Shown in pieces: positions 20,186-30,227 of a DNA stretch of 64,000 nt. The position numbers and the translations under genes were made by a program. Position 1 is the stretch's first letter, and each line of letters starts with the position of its first letter. The stretch comes from Sphingobium sp. (GTDB lineage: Bacteria; Pseudomonadota; Alphaproteobacteria; Sphingomonadales; Sphingomonadaceae), in contig JACESO010000001.1 in NCBI GenBank assembly GCA_013911745.1, positions 59,622 through 123,621 of the forward strand, read 5' to 3'. The notes beneath the pieces were generated by a model. It had not been told where the DNA came from. It did not search any database and worked only from the letters and a program-made list of their open reading frames with translations.

Positions 20186-22345
20186 GTGTTGACGCCCGAA
20201 CAGATCGACCGGCTCGTCCAGGGGCAGGAGGATGATCCCTTCGCAGCGCTGGGCATCCATGCCGAGGGGAAGGGTTTTTCCGCACGGCTGCTGATGCCCG
20301 ATGCAGTGACGGTGGAGGCGCGGACGCTGGCGGGTGAGAGTGTGGGCGATCTGGAACGCATCGATCCGGCTGGCCTGTTCGTTGGTCCGGTGTCGATCGC
20401 GGAGCGGCAGCCGCTGCGCTACGACGTGACCTTCGGCGACGGATCGACCTACAGCCTGATCGACCCCTATGGCTTCGGTCCGGTGCTGGGGCCGATGGAC
20501 GATTACTATCTGGCCGAAGGATCGCACGGCCGCCTGTTCGACAAGCTGGGCGCGCACATCATGACCCACGAAGGCGTGAACGGCACGCATTTCGCGGTGT
20601 GGGCTCCCAATGCGCGGCGCGTGTCGGTGGTGGGAGACTTCAACCGCTGGGACGGGCGGCGTGGCCTCATGCGGCGGCGCGCTGACGCGGGCCTATGGGA
20701 ATTGTTCGTGCCCGAAGTCGGCGCGGGCACGCCCTATAAATATGAGATTGTCGGCGCGGATGGCGTCATGCTGCCGTTGAAGGCCGATCCTTTCGCCTTC
20801 CAGGCGGAGATGCGCCCTTCGACCGCGTCGATCGTCGCCGCGCCGCTCGACCATGACTGGGGCGACGATCGGCACCGCGACTATTGGCGGGAGAGTGATG
20901 CGCGCCGGCAGCCCATGTCGATCTACGAAGTCCATGCCGGTTCGTGGCAGCGGGCGGAAGACTGCGGCTTCCTCAGCTGGGACGAGCTGGCGCACCGGCT
21001 GATCCCCTATGTCGTCGGCATGGGCTTTACCCATATCGAATTCCTGCCGATCAGCGAGCATCCCTATGATCCGAGCTGGGGATATCAGACGCTGGGCCTC
21101 TATGCGCCAAGCGCCCGCTTCGGAGATCCGGCAGGGTTCGCGCGCTTCGTGGATGGCGCGCACCGGGCGGGGATCGGGATCATTCTCGACTGGGTGCCGG
21201 CGCATTTCCCGACCGACGAACATGGCCTCGCTCGCTTCGACGGCACCGCGCTCTACGAACATGCCGATCCGCGCAAGGGCTTCCATCCCGACTGGAACAC
21301 CGCGATCTACAATTATGGCCGGCGGGAAGTGGCGCAGTTCCTGGTGAACAACGCGCTCTATTGGGCCGAGCGATTCCATGTGGACGGGCTGCGCGTCGAT
21401 GCCGTCGCGTCCATGCTCTACCTCGATTATTCGCGAAAGCCGGGCGAATGGATCCCCAACGACCATGGCGGGCGCGAGAATGTGGAGGCGGTCGCCTTCC
21501 TCCAGCAGATGAACAAGGATCTGTACGGCCGGCATCCGGGCGTCGTGACCATCGCGGAGGAATCGACCAGCTGGCCGGGCGTGTCGCGGCCGGTGCATGA
21601 AGGAGGCCTCGGCTTCGGCTTCAAATGGAATATGGGCTTCATGCACGACACGCTGCGCTATCTGGCGCGCGATCCCGTCCATCGCGCCCATCATCATGAC
21701 GACATCACCTTCGGCCTGGTCTACGCCTTCAGCGAGAATTTCGTCCTGCCATTGAGCCATGACGAGGTGGTGCATGGCAAGGGATCGCTGCTGAACAAGA
21801 TGGCGGGTGATGACTGGCAGAAATTCGCCACGCTGCGCGCCTATTACGCCATGATGTGGGGCTATCCCGGCAAGAAGCTGCTGTTCATGGGGCAGGAATT
21901 CGCGCAGCGGGCGGAATGGAGCGAGGCGCGCGCGCTGGACTGGTGGAGCCTGGACCATGCGCCGCATCGCGGGGTGCAGGCGCTGGTGGCCGACCTCAAC
22001 CGGCTCTATCGCGGGAATGCGGCCCTTCACGCGCGCGATTGCGAAGGGGAAGGGTTCGAATGGGTGCTCGCGGACGCCGCGGCCGACAGCCTCTTTGCCT
22101 GGGTCCGCCGCGCGCCGGGCGCACGCCCGGTCGTCGTCATCAGCCATTTCACGCCGATCCTGCGCCACAGCTATCGGATGCGCTTGCCATCGGGCGGCAA
22201 GTGGCGCGAAATCCTGAACAGCGACGCGCATGACTATGGCGGCAGCGGCGCGGGCAATATGGGCCTGGTTCAGGCCGATGAGGAAGGATGGGCCAACATC
22301 ACCATCCCGCCCTTTGCAACCTTGATGTTGGAACTGGATTATTGA
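20186..22345 (+). CDS. glgB: 1,4-alpha-glucan branching enzyme
   Basis: A 719-residue GH13 enzyme that makes alpha-1,6 branches in glycogen. It has an N-terminal CBM48-like domain (GTHFAVWAPNARRVSVVGDFNRWDG), a catalytic barrel with nucleophile Asp in DGLRVDAVASM, acid Glu in VTIAEESTSW and transition-state Asp in PLSHDEVVHGK, and the C-terminal beta domain. The start is inferred as GTG at 20186 (VLTPEQIDRL), with GAGGAG about 12 bases upstream at the glgP stop. Its length matches the E. coli enzyme closely. Confidence 0.95.
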   Translation: MLTPEQIDRLVQGQEDDPFAALGIHAEGKGFSARLLMPDAVTVEARTLAGESVGDLERIDPAGLFVGPVSIAERQPLRYDVTFGDGSTYSLIDPYGFGPVLGPMDDYYLAEGSHGRLFDKLGAHIMTHEGVNGTHFAVWAPNARRVSVVGDFNRWDGRRGLMRRRADAGLWELFVPEVGAGTPYKYEIVGADGVMLPLKADPFAFQAEMRPSTASIVAAPLDHDWGDDRHRDYWRESDARRQPMSIYEVHAGSWQRAEDCGFLSWDELAHRLIPYVVGMGFTHIEFLPISEHPYDPSWGYQTLGLYAPSARFGDPAGFARFVDGAHRAGIGIILDWVPAHFPTDEHGLARFDGTALYEHADPRKGFHPDWNTAIYNYGRREVAQFLVNNALYWAERFHVDGLRVDAVASMLYLDYSRKPGEWIPNDHGGRENVEAVAFLQQMNKDLYGRHPGVVTIAEESTSWPGVSRPVHEGGLGFGFKWNMGFMHDTLRYLARDPVHRAHHHDDITFGLVYAFSENFVLPLSHDEVVHGKGSLLNKMAGDDWQKFATLRAYYAMMWGYPGKKLLFMGQEFAQRAEWSEARALDWWSLDHAPHRGVQALVADLNRLYRGNAALHARDCEGEGFEWVLADAAADSLFAWVRRAPGARPVVVISHFTPILRHSYRMRLPSGGKWREILNSDAHDYGGSGAGNMGLVQADEEGWANITIPPFATLMLELDY

Positions 22346-22384
22346 ACCGCCGGTCGATCGAGCGGGCATGAAGGAGAGGCCGAA

Positions 22385-23644
22385 GTGAGCAGCAAATATC
22401 AGCCGATTGCCCGCGATGCGATGGCCTATGTCCTGGCGGGCGGGCGGGGCAGCCGGCTTGCCGAACTGACCGACAAGCGCGCCAAGCCCGCCGTCCATTT
22501 CGGCGGCAAGGCGCGGATCATCGACTTCGCCTTGTCCAATGCGCTCAACAGCGGCATCCGACGCATCGGCGTCGCGACGCAATATAAGGCGCACTCGCTG
22601 ATCCGGCATCTGCAGCGCGGCTGGAACTTCTTCCGCCCCGAACGCAACGAGAGCTTCGACATCCTGCCGGCCAGCCAGCGCATATCCGAAAGCCAGTGGT
22701 ATGAGGGCACGGCCGACGCCGTGTTCCAGAATATCGACATCATCGAAGCCTATGCGCCCGAATATATGGTCATCCTGGCGGGCGACCATGTATACAAGAT
22801 GGACTATGAGCTGATGCTCCAGCAGCATTGCGACACGGAGGCCGACGTGACCGTCGGCTGCCTGGAGGTGCCGCGCATGGAAGCGGTTGGCTTTGGCGTG
22901 ATGCATGTGGACGACAAGGACAATATCACCGCCTTCGTCGAAAAGCCCAAGGATCCGCCCGGCATTCCCGGCCAGCCGGACATGGCGCTGGCGTCGATGG
23001 GCATCTATGTCTTCAAGACCAAGTTCCTGATCGAGCAACTGCGCCGCGATGCCGATACGCCGGGTAGCAAGCGCGATTTCGGCGGCGACATCATCCCCTA
23101 TATCGTCAAGCATGGAAAAGCGGTGGCCCACCGCTTTTCCAGCAGCTGCGTGCGCGCCGAAAGCGAGCTGGAACATTATTGGCGCGATGTCGGCACGATC
23201 GACGCCTACTGGCAGGCGAGCATCGACCTGACCGATGTCGTTCCCGCGCTCGACCTTTATGATCGCAGCTGGCCGCTCTGGACCTATTCGGAGGTCACGC
23301 CGCCCGCCAAGTTCGTGCATAATGAGGATGGTCGGCGCGGTTCCGCCACATCCTCGCTGGTGGCGGGCGGATGCATCGTGTCGGGATCGTCGCTCCACCG
23401 CAGCCTGCTCTTCTCCGGCGTGCGCACGCACAGCTTCTCCTCCGTCACCGAAAGCGTCATCATGCCCAATTGCGAGATCGGGCGCGGCGCGCGGCTGCAC
23501 AAATGCGTGGTGGACAGCGGCATCATCATCCCGCCTGGCCTGATCGTCGGCGAAAATCCCGAACATGACGCGCAAAGGTTCCGGGTCAGCGACAATGGGG
23601 TCTGCCTCATCACCCAGCCCATGATCGACGCGCTGGTGCGCTGA
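22385..23644 (+). CDS. glgC: Glucose-1-phosphate adenylyltransferase
   Basis: A 419-residue ADP-glucose pyrophosphorylase, the committed and allosterically controlled step of glycogen synthesis. The nucleotidyltransferase core has [54 protein letters not shown] and [14 protein letters not shown] left-handed helix domain with hexapeptide-like turns ([22 protein letters not shown]) ends it. It starts with GTG at 22385 with AAGGAG upstream, 39 bases after glgB. Confidence 0.97.
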   Translation: MSSKYQPIARDAMAYVLAGGRGSRLAELTDKRAKPAVHFGGKARIIDFALSNALNSGIRRIGVATQYKAHSLIRHLQRGWNFFRPERNESFDILPASQRISESQWYEGTADAVFQNIDIIEAYAPEYMVILAGDHVYKMDYELMLQQHCDTEADVTVGCLEVPRMEAVGFGVMHVDDKDNITAFVEKPKDPPGIPGQPDMALASMGIYVFKTKFLIEQLRRDADTPGSKRDFGGDIIPYIVKHGKAVAHRFSSSCVRAESELEHYWRDVGTIDAYWQASIDLTDVVPALDLYDRSWPLWTYSEVTPPAKFVHNEDGRRGSATSSLVAGGCIVSGSSLHRSLLFSGVRTHSFSSVTESVIMPNCEIGRGARLHKCVVDSGIIIPPGLIVGENPEHDAQRFRVSDNGVCLITQPMIDALVR

Positions 23645-23662
23645 ACGGAGGGGGCAGGGGGC

Positions 23663-25111
23663 GTGTCCATCAAACTGCTGTCGGTTGCATCCGAAATCTA
23701 TCCGCTGGTGAAGACCGGCGGGCTGGCCGATGTGGTCGGCGCGCTGCCGGGGGCGCTTGCGCCGCATGGCGTCGAGACGCGGACGCTGGTGCCCGGCTAT
23801 CCGGCGGTGCTGGCGCGGCTTGGCAAGGGCAGGCGGTTGGCGCGCTATACCGATCTGTTCGGTGAGAGCGCGTCGGTGCTGGCGGGCGAGGTTGAGGGCC
23901 TTTCCCTGCTCGTGCTCGACGCGCCAGCCTTTTTCCAGCGCGACGGCGGCCTGTATGGCGACGCGAGCGGACAGGATTGGAGCGACAATTGGCGGCGCTT
24001 CGCCGCTCTGTCGCGGGTCGGCGCGGACATTGCGGCGGGCACCCTGAAGGACTGGCGGCCCGACATCGTCCATGTCCATGACTGGCAGGCGGCGATGACG
24101 CCAGCCTATATGCGTTACGGCGCGGCGGCGGGCGTCCCCCGGTTGGTGACGATCCACAATCTCGCCTTTCAGGGCCGGTTCGGGGCCGAGATATTCCCCG
24201 CGCTCGACCTGCCGCCCGAAGCATGGGGCATGGACGGCGTCGAATATTATGGCGGCATCGGCTTTCTGAAGGCGGGTCTGGTGTCGGCGGACGCCATCAC
24301 CACGGTCAGTCCCACCTATGCGCAGGAAATCCGGTCGCCGATGAACGGCATGGGGCTGGATGGCCTCATCAACGGACGGGTCGACCGGCTGCACGGCATA
24401 TTGAACGGGATCGACACGCAGGTCTGGAACCCGGCGACCGACCCGCTGCTGCCGAAAAGCTATCAGGCGCGATCGCTCGCAGCCAGAAGCGCCAACCGGC
24501 GCGCGCTGGAGCGGCGTTTCGGTCTCGATGCCGACGCCGGGCCGATCTTCGTCATCATCAGTCGCCTGACCTGGCAGAAGGGGCTGGACCTGATGGTGGA
24601 CACCATCGACCATCTGGTCGGATTGGGTGGCAAGCTGGTCGTGCTGGGATCGGGCGACGCGCCTTTGGAGGGCGCGTTCCTGAGCGCGGCGGAGCGGCAT
24701 CGCGGTCGTGTGGGCGTCCAGATCGGCTATGACGAGCCGCTGTCGCACCTGATGCAGGCAGGCGGCGACGCCATTCTGATCCCGTCCCGTTTCGAACCGT
24801 GCGGCCTCACCCAGCTCTATGCGCTGCGCTATGGCTGCGTGCCGGTGGTGGCGCGCGTCGGGGGGCTGGCGGACACAGTGATCGACGCCAATGAAGCGGC
24901 GATTGCCGCCGGCGCGGCGACCGGCATCGTCTTCGCGCCGGCCGATCCTCTGGCCCTGCATGGCGCGATCAACCGCGTGGTGCAGCTTCATGGGGACGCG
25001 CCGGTCTGGCTGGCGATGCAGCGGGCGGGGATGCGAGCGGACTTCTCCTGGGGAAACAGCGCGGCGCGCTATGCTGCGCTCTATGCGCGGCTGATCGCGG
25101 AGGCGGTGTGA
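23663..25111 (+). CDS. glgA: Glycogen (ADP-glucose) synthase
   Basis: A 482-residue GT5 enzyme that extends alpha-1,4 glucan from ADP-glucose. The substrate-binding motif KTGG is at residues 17-20 ([15 protein letters not shown]). The [11 protein letters not shown] motif, [11 protein letters not shown] and the C-terminal [18 protein letters not shown] loop are all present. It starts with GTG at 23663 with GGAGGGGG upstream, and its stop overlaps the glgX start by four bases. Confidence 0.97.
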   Translation: MSIKLLSVASEIYPLVKTGGLADVVGALPGALAPHGVETRTLVPGYPAVLARLGKGRRLARYTDLFGESASVLAGEVEGLSLLVLDAPAFFQRDGGLYGDASGQDWSDNWRRFAALSRVGADIAAGTLKDWRPDIVHVHDWQAAMTPAYMRYGAAAGVPRLVTIHNLAFQGRFGAEIFPALDLPPEAWGMDGVEYYGGIGFLKAGLVSADAITTVSPTYAQEIRSPMNGMGLDGLINGRVDRLHGILNGIDTQVWNPATDPLLPKSYQARSLAARSANRRALERRFGLDADAGPIFVIISRLTWQKGLDLMVDTIDHLVGLGGKLVVLGSGDAPLEGAFLSAAERHRGRVGVQIGYDEPLSHLMQAGGDAILIPSRFEPCGLTQLYALRYGCVPVVARVGGLADTVIDANEAAIAAGAATGIVFAPADPLALHGAINRVVQLHGDAPVWLAMQRAGMRADFSWGNSAARYAALYARLIAEAV

Positions 25112-26997
25112 CCCTGGGGCCGCTGGTGGGAGCCGGGGGCACGCGCTTTTCGGTCTGGTCGCCCGACGCCGCGCAGCTCTGGCTTTGCCTGTTCGATGCT
25201 AGCGACCGCGAAAGCCGCATCCCCATGCTGCGCGACGCGGAAGGGGTCTGGCATGTCGAAGTGGCAGGCGCAGGCGTCGGCACACGCTACGGACTGCGGG
25301 CGGACGGGGTTTACGATCCCGATGGGGGCCTTTGGTTCGATCCCGACAAGCTGCTGATCGATCCCTATGCAAGGGCAGTCGACCGGCCGTTCCGCTACGA
25401 TCCGATGCTCGCCGCGCGCCGGGGAGAGGGGACCGACACCGCCCCGCTGATGCCCAAGGGCATGGTGATGCCCGTCCTTCCGCCGATATCGGCCACGCCG
25501 CCGCATTTTGCGCCGGGCGGGCTGATCTACGAAGTGCAGGTGCGTGGCTTCACCATGCTGCATCCCGAGGTGCCCGAAGCCCAGCGCGGAACGATCGCGG
25601 CGCTCGGGCATGCGGCGATCATCGCGCATCTCAAGGCGCTGCACGTCTCGGCGATCGAACTGATGCCGATCAACGCCTGGATCGACGAGCGGCATCTGGG
25701 TCCGCTTGGTCTCACCAACGCCTGGGGCTACAATCCCGTCAGTTGGTTCGCGCTCGATCCCCGCATCGCGCCGGGTGGCCTCGCGGAATTGCGTGCCGCG
25801 GTGGAGGCGCTTCATGCCGCAGGGATCGGCGTCATCCTGGACATGGTCTATAATCATGACGGCGAAAGCGACGTCCTTGGCCCCACATTGTCGCTGCGCG
25901 GCCTCGATGCGCGGGGCTATTTCCGTCACGCCGCCGATGGCAGCCTCATCAACGATACCGGGACGGGCAACAGCATCGCCTGCAACGCGCCCATCGTGCG
26001 GCGCTTGATCCTCGATTCATTGCGTCACTTCGTGCGGGAGGCGGGCGTGGACGGCTTCCGTTTCGATCTCGGTCCTGCGCTGGGCCGGCTGGAGCACGGC
26101 TTCGATCCGGCCGCGCCCCTGCTTCAGGAGATGCGCGCCGATCCCCTGTTGGCCGATCGGGTCATGATTGCCGAACCCTGGGACATCGGCCCCGGCGGTT
26201 ACCAACTGGGGCGGTTCGGAGACGGTTGGCTCGAATGGAACGACCGCTATCGCGACGATATGCGGCGCTTCTGGCGCGGCGATGACGGGATGCTGGGTGC
26301 CTTCGCGACGCGGCTTGCCGGATCGTCCGACATCTTTTCCGGTGACATGACCCGCAGCGTCAATTTCCTTGCGGCGCATGACGGCTTCACGCTGGCCGAC
26401 CTCACCGCCTATCGGGACCGGCATAACGAGGCCAATGGTGAGCAGAATCGCGACGGTCATGGCGAGAATTTCAGCTGGAACAACGGGGTCGAGGGGCCAA
26501 CCGATGATGCCGCCATGTGCGATGCCCGCCGCCGGGACATCATGGCGCTGCTGTCGACCCTGTTCCTCTCGCGCGGAACGATCATGATGACGGCGGGGGA
26601 CGAGTTCGGGCGCACCCAGCAGGGCAACAACAATGCCTATGCGCAGGATAATGCGATCGGCTGGATCGACTGGGAAGGGCGGGATGTCGTGCTGGAAGCG
26701 CACGCCTTCGCGCTGGCGAAGCTACGGGCGAGAAGTGCGGAACTTCGGGATGCTCGGTTCCTGACGGACGGAGAGGTCGAATGGCTGTCGGAGGACGGAT
26801 ACCCCCTGCGGATCGATCAATGGGAAGACCCGTCCCGCCGCGGCCTGGTGCTGCGCTATCGGGACAGCGGCCTTGCCATCTGCGTCAATGGATCGGATGC
26901 ATCCTGCCTCTTCCATCTGCCGGAAGGGGAGCGCGATGTCGCCGCACGATCGATCGCGGTGGTGAGCCCTGCTGGATTCGAACCAGCGACCTACTGA
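25108..26997 (+). CDS. glgX: Glycogen debranching enzyme
   Basis: A 629-residue GH13 isoamylase-type enzyme that cuts alpha-1,6 branches in limit dextrins. It has an N-terminal CBM48 domain ([19 protein letters not shown]). Catalytic residues lie in [12 protein letters not shown] (nucleophile Asp), MIAEPWDIG (acid Glu) and [10 protein letters not shown] (Asp). The GTG at 25108 overlaps the glgA stop. The natural family ending is around ARSIAVV. The last dozen codons ([10 protein letters not shown]) are the antisense of a tRNA-Lys gene, so the frame runs into that gene before a stop is met. Confidence 0.95.
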   Translation: MTLGPLVGAGGTRFSVWSPDAAQLWLCLFDASDRESRIPMLRDAEGVWHVEVAGAGVGTRYGLRADGVYDPDGGLWFDPDKLLIDPYARAVDRPFRYDPMLAARRGEGTDTAPLMPKGMVMPVLPPISATPPHFAPGGLIYEVQVRGFTMLHPEVPEAQRGTIAALGHAAIIAHLKALHVSAIELMPINAWIDERHLGPLGLTNAWGYNPVSWFALDPRIAPGGLAELRAAVEALHAAGIGVILDMVYNHDGESDVLGPTLSLRGLDARGYFRHAADGSLINDTGTGNSIACNAPIVRRLILDSLRHFVREAGVDGFRFDLGPALGRLEHGFDPAAPLLQEMRADPLLADRVMIAEPWDIGPGGYQLGRFGDGWLEWNDRYRDDMRRFWRGDDGMLGAFATRLAGSSDIFSGDMTRSVNFLAAHDGFTLADLTAYRDRHNEANGEQNRDGHGENFSWNNGVEGPTDDAAMCDARRRDIMALLSTLFLSRGTIMMTAGDEFGRTQQGNNNAYAQDNAIGWIDWEGRDVVLEAHAFALAKLRARSAELRDARFLTDGEVEWLSEDGYPLRIDQWEDPSRRGLVLRYRDSGLAICVNGSDASCLFHLPEGERDVAARSIAVVSPAGFEPATY

Positions 26998-27035
26998 TTA
27001 AAAGTCAGTTGCTCTACCGACTGAGCTAAGGGCCC
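26960..27035 (-). tRNA. tRNA-Lys (anticodon TTT)
   Basis: A full cloverleaf on the minus strand from 27035 to 26960. The acceptor GGGCCCT pairs with AGGGCTC. The D arm GCTC..GAGC, anticodon stem ACTGA/TCAGT around CTTTTAA, and T arm CGCTGG TTCGAAT CCAGC are all present. CCA is encoded. Its 3' 38 bases overlap the end of glgX on the other strand. Confidence 0.96.
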
Positions 27036-27057
27036 GCCTCATGGGGTGGAGGCCGCC

Positions 27058-27567
27058 CTAATGGCGGCGGGGGCGATGGTCAACCTTGGCTTTGGCTTTT
27101 TGCAGCCGGGCGTGAAGATGGCGCACGGTCAATCCGGATAGGGGGTCGCGCAGCTTTGGTCCTATGGCCGCAAGCGGGGCTAGGACGAACGCACGGTCGC
27201 GCCAGGCGGCGTGCGGGATGGTGAGCGTCCTGCTGCGCCATGGCCCGCCCGACCATAGGATGATGTCGACGTCCATGCTGCGCGCGCCCCAGCGACGATG
27301 GCGAAGGCGGCCGAGACGCTTCTCGATGTCCTGGAGAAATGCCAGCATCTCACTGGGGGCAAGGGGGCTTTCGACCAGCAGAGCGGCGTTAGCAAAGAGG
27401 CGCGACGAAGGGCCGAGCGGGCGCGTCAGGATTATGGGCGACAGCGCGGCCACGCGCATCGCCTCGCCGACCAGGCTTGCCGCTTCCGCCACTAGGCGGG
27501 CCGGTGTGCGCCGCGCGGACAGCGGGCGGTTCGATCCTAATGCCAGCGCATAATCGTGCAGGGCCAT
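27058..27567 (-). CDS. folK: 2-amino-4-hydroxy-6-hydroxymethyldihydropteridine diphosphokinase
   Basis: A 169-residue HPPK that transfers pyrophosphate from ATP to the pterin in folate synthesis. ALALGSNRPLS, the FANAALLVES strand, RLGRLRHRRWGARSMDVDIILWSG (metal-binding Asp pair) and IPHAAWRDRAFVLAPLA are all diagnostic. It lies downstream of aguB and a small unknown gene on the same strand. The folate gene folB is elsewhere in the window (50.4 kb). Confidence 0.95.
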   Translation of the reverse strand: MALHDYALALGSNRPLSARRTPARLVAEAASLVGEAMRVAALSPIILTRPLGPSSRLFANAALLVESPLAPSEMLAFLQDIEKRLGRLRHRRWGARSMDVDIILWSGGPWRSRTLTIPHAAWRDRAFVLAPLAAIGPKLRDPLSGLTVRHLHARLQKAKAKVDHRPRRH

Positions 27568-27583
27568 AGGACCGCGCGCCGGC

Positions 27584-27793
27584 TTACCGCCGGTCCTCCT
27601 TCTCCTGCGCCTTCATGACCGCGTAAGCGGCCTCGCGCGCGTCTCGGGGCAGGGCGAGAAGGAAGCGGGTGGCGTCGCGATAAGTGAGGAACGGCGTTTG
27701 CTCCACGATGACGGGGATCGTGCGCCCGTTGTATAGGCGCTTGAGGACACGCTTCTGCGGACGGGTGAGCTCGTCGGGCGCTGCGTCCGCCAT
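27584..27793 (-). CDS. Small conserved-looking protein, unknown
   Basis: A 69-residue basic cytoplasmic protein (MADAAPDELTRPQKRVLKRL...) with no transmembrane segment or cysteine. It begins four bases after the aguB stop codon and ends 16 bases before folK, so it is embedded in the aguA-aguB-folK run. The frame is open further upstream inside aguB, but this ATG gives a compact product. I do not recognise the family. The sequence reads like a real protein (hydrophobic/charged periodicity, LTYRDATRFLLALP). Confidence 0.65.
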   Translation of the reverse strand: MADAAPDELTRPQKRVLKRLYNGRTIPVIVEQTPFLTYRDATRFLLALPRDAREAAYAVMKAQEKEDRR

Positions 27794-27797
27794 CGTC

Positions 27798-28646
27798 TCA
27801 GATATCCTGCGCGATGCGGGCATAGAGTTCGGGCCGCCGGTCGCGGAAGAAGCCCATGCCCGCGCGGTGCGTCTTCGCCTTGGCGAGGTCCAGCGTGGCG
27901 ACCAGCGCGCCATTGTCCTTTGCGTCGGCCTCCGCTAGGAAGTCGCCCCATTCGTCGCTAATGAAGCTGTGGCCGTAGAAACGCTGCCCTTCCTCGTCGC
28001 CGATGCGGTTGGCGGCGATCACCGGCATGCAGTTGCTGACCGCGTGGCCGATCATCGCGCGCCGCCACATGCGGCTGGTGTCGAGGTCCGCGTCATAGGG
28101 TTCCGAACCGATCGCAGTCGGGTAGAAGAGCATTTCCGCGCCCATGAGCGCCATCACGCGCGCGCTTTCGGGATACCATTGGTCCCAGCAGATCCCGACG
28201 CCGATCGTGCCGTACCGAGTGTTCCACACCTTGAAGCCCGTGTTGCCGGGGCGGAAATAATATTTCTCCTCGTAACCCGGCCCATCGGGAATATGGCTCT
28301 TGCGATAGACGCCCATGATCTCGCCAGCGTCGTCGATCATGGCGAGCGAGTTGTAATAATGGTGGCCGTCCCGCTCGAAGAAGCTGGTGGGAATATAGAC
28401 CCCCAGTTCCTTCGCCAGTTTGCGCATTTCCTGCACCGCCGGATGAGTTTCCGTCGGCTGCGCGGTCGAGAAGAGCGCTTCGTCCTCCTCCCTGCAGAAA
28501 TAGGGGCCTTCGAACAGTTCGGGCGGCAGGATGATCTTCGCACCGCGCATGGCCGCCTTGCGCACATGGCCCGCGACCATGGCGATATTGTCGTCCATGT
28601 CGTCGGAAAAGGCGAGTTGCAACGCGGCGACGGTAACCTTGGTCAT
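27798..28646 (-). CDS. aguB: N-carbamoylputrescine amidase
   Basis: A 282-residue nitrilase-fold enzyme that converts N-carbamoylputrescine to putrescine, CO2 and ammonia. The Glu-Lys-Cys triad is visible at Glu43 (LPPELFEG), Lys116 (VYRKSHIPDG) and Cys153 (VGICWDQWYPE). The substrate-loop wording (GPGYEEKYYF) matches plant and bacterial AguB. It lies just downstream of aguA (17 bases), and together they convert agmatine to putrescine. Confidence 0.95.
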   Translation of the reverse strand: MTKVTVAALQLAFSDDMDDNIAMVAGHVRKAAMRGAKIILPPELFEGPYFCREEDEALFSTAQPTETHPAVQEMRKLAKELGVYIPTSFFERDGHHYYNSLAMIDDAGEIMGVYRKSHIPDGPGYEEKYYFRPGNTGFKVWNTRYGTIGVGICWDQWYPESARVMALMGAEMLFYPTAIGSEPYDADLDTSRMWRRAMIGHAVSNCMPVIAANRIGDEEGQRFYGHSFISDEWGDFLAEADAKDNGALVATLDLAKAKTHRAGMGFFRDRRPELYARIAQDI

Positions 28647-28663
28647 TCTCTTTCCCGATCGGC

Positions 28664-29650
28664 TCAGAGGGAGGGCATCTGCTGGCTGCAGCAGTGAAAG
28701 CTGCCGCCGCCCGACAATATGGCGTCGCTGCGCAGCCCGACAATATCCCGGCCGGGGAAGAAGGGGCGAAACGCGTCGAGTGCCGCCTGATCGTTGGGTC
28801 GGCCATAGACGGGGACGATGACGGCGGCATTGCCGACATAGAAATTCATGTAGCTGGCGGGGATCGCCTCGCCATCCACCTCGACCCGGCCGGGGGATGG
28901 GATGTCCACCACCTCCACCCCATGCGCCTTGGCGCGGGCGCGGGCGCCGGCATAGATGGCGGCGTTAGGATCGTCATCGGTCGTCGCGATCGGCAGCGCC
29001 AGCGTGCCCGGCGCGACGAAGCGGGCGAGATTGTCGACATGCCCGTCCGTATGGTCGTTCATCAGGCCGTCGCCCAGCCACAGCATGTCCGACAGGCCAA
29101 GGCTGCCCGCCAGCAGCGTCTCGATCTTGCCCCGGTCCAGGTTCGGATTGCGATTCGGGTTGAGCAGGCATTGCTCGGTCGTCACGAACAGGCCGGTGCC
29201 GTCCGTGTCGATCGCGCCGCCCTCGAACACCCAATGCTGGGTCTGCGTAAGCAGGCCAGTGGTCGCCGCCAGCCGCGCGCCGATATCCTCGTCGCCCGGC
29301 ATCCGATATTTGCCGCCCCAGCCATTGAAGCCGAAATCGACCAGCGCGCGGCCACCCGCGCCGTTCAGAACGGCGATCGGCGCAGTGTCGCGCAACCATA
29401 TGTCCCCCAGATGCTGAACAACGATGTGGACACCCGGAGCGACCATCTCACGCGCGATGGAGGCGTCCATTTCGTTGTCCACGACCAGCCGCACCTGCTC
29501 TCCCCGGCCACCGGCATGGAGCGCGCTGGCGAAGGCGGCGATTTGTTCGCGCGCGGCATCGAACGCACCCGGCCATTCGGCTGGATTGGCCGGGAAGCCA
29601 ATCCAGGTCCAGTCGTGCGGCGCCCATTCGGCGGGCATACGGAAAGTCAT
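28664..29650 (-). CDS. aguA: Agmatine deiminase
   Basis: A 328-residue pentein-fold (PPAD) enzyme that turns agmatine into N-carbamoylputrescine. Family landmarks are MPAEWAPHDWTWIGFP, IWLRDTAPIAV, FNGWGGKY, the EGGAIDTDGTG strand, DGHVDNLARFV and the catalytic-cysteine motif GGGSFHCC near residue 320. The frame is open upstream to 30076, but the ATG at 29650 coincides with the family start. First gene of the polyamine pair. Confidence 0.96.
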   Translation of the reverse strand: MTFRMPAEWAPHDWTWIGFPANPAEWPGAFDAAREQIAAFASALHAGGRGEQVRLVVDNEMDASIAREMVAPGVHIVVQHLGDIWLRDTAPIAVLNGAGGRALVDFGFNGWGGKYRMPGDEDIGARLAATTGLLTQTQHWVFEGGAIDTDGTGLFVTTEQCLLNPNRNPNLDRGKIETLLAGSLGLSDMLWLGDGLMNDHTDGHVDNLARFVAPGTLALPIATTDDDPNAAIYAGARARAKAHGVEVVDIPSPGRVEVDGEAIPASYMNFYVGNAAVIVPVYGRPNDQAALDAFRPFFPGRDIVGLRSDAILSGGGSFHCCSQQMPSL

Positions 29651-29747
29651 GAAATCTCGTCCTTGCTCGGCGCGGGCCGATCCGTGATAGCGGGATGATG
29701 CGCGCTCCATAACGCGCCGGGCCGTATCTGGACAGAGGGCGTAAGCC

Positions 29748-30200
29748 ATGAGGATAGGAGTTTCGATCGTCGCCGCAGCGCTGATGCTGATGCAGGCGGG
29801 CGGCGCGGCCGCTGCGGAACTGCCCGACTGGCTGACCGGCGAATGGCAGCAGCAGCGCGGCGACCGCTGGACGGAGGAGGTGTGGACGCTTCCGCGCGGC
29901 GGCGTGATGATCGGCGTGGGACGGAGTGGACGCGGCGAAAGCCTGGCGAACTGGGAAGTGATGCGGATCGTGCGCGGGGCGGACGGAGCGCTCGCCTTCC
30001 ACGCCGCGCCGGAGGGTGGCTCCGCCACCATCTTCCCCGTAGTCGAGCAAGGCGTGCGCGACATTGTTTTCGCCAACCCCCGCCACGACTATCCGCAGCG
30101 CATCCGCTACTGGCGCGAAGGGCGGCTGCTCATGGCGGAGACGTCGCGGATGGACGGCAGCGACGCGCAAAGCTGGACCTACTCCCCGGCGGGGAAGTAG
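29748..30200 (+). CDS. Exported DUF6265-like protein
   Basis: A 150-residue protein with a signal peptide (MRIGVSIVAAALMLMQAGGAAAA) and a small beta-rich domain: LPDWLTGEWQQQ, RWTEEVWTLPRGGVMIGVGR, WEVMRIV, FANPRHDYPQRIRYWR. This layout (a lipocalin-like fold with GEW and DYPQRI motifs) is common in uncharacterised DUF6265 proteins of sphingomonads. Divergent from aguA and convergent with the M28 peptidase. Function unknown. Confidence 0.8.
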   Translation: MRIGVSIVAAALMLMQAGGAAAAELPDWLTGEWQQQRGDRWTEEVWTLPRGGVMIGVGRSGRGESLANWEVMRIVRGADGALAFHAAPEGGSATIFPVVEQGVRDIVFANPRHDYPQRIRYWREGRLLMAETSRMDGSDAQSWTYSPAGK

Positions 30201-30227
30201 GTCCGCCACGCAGGACGGGGCCGGCTC

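Noticed and set aside
20693..24991. 1432-residue open frame on the minus strand across glgB, glgC and glgA
   Set aside because: Mirror frame of well-supported glycogen genes. High-GC codon use produces long antisense frames, and the product is His/Arg/Asp-rich without domains.
28664..30076. 470-residue form of agmatine deiminase
   Set aside because: The added residues are antisense to the DUF6265-like gene, and family similarity begins at the ATG at 29650.
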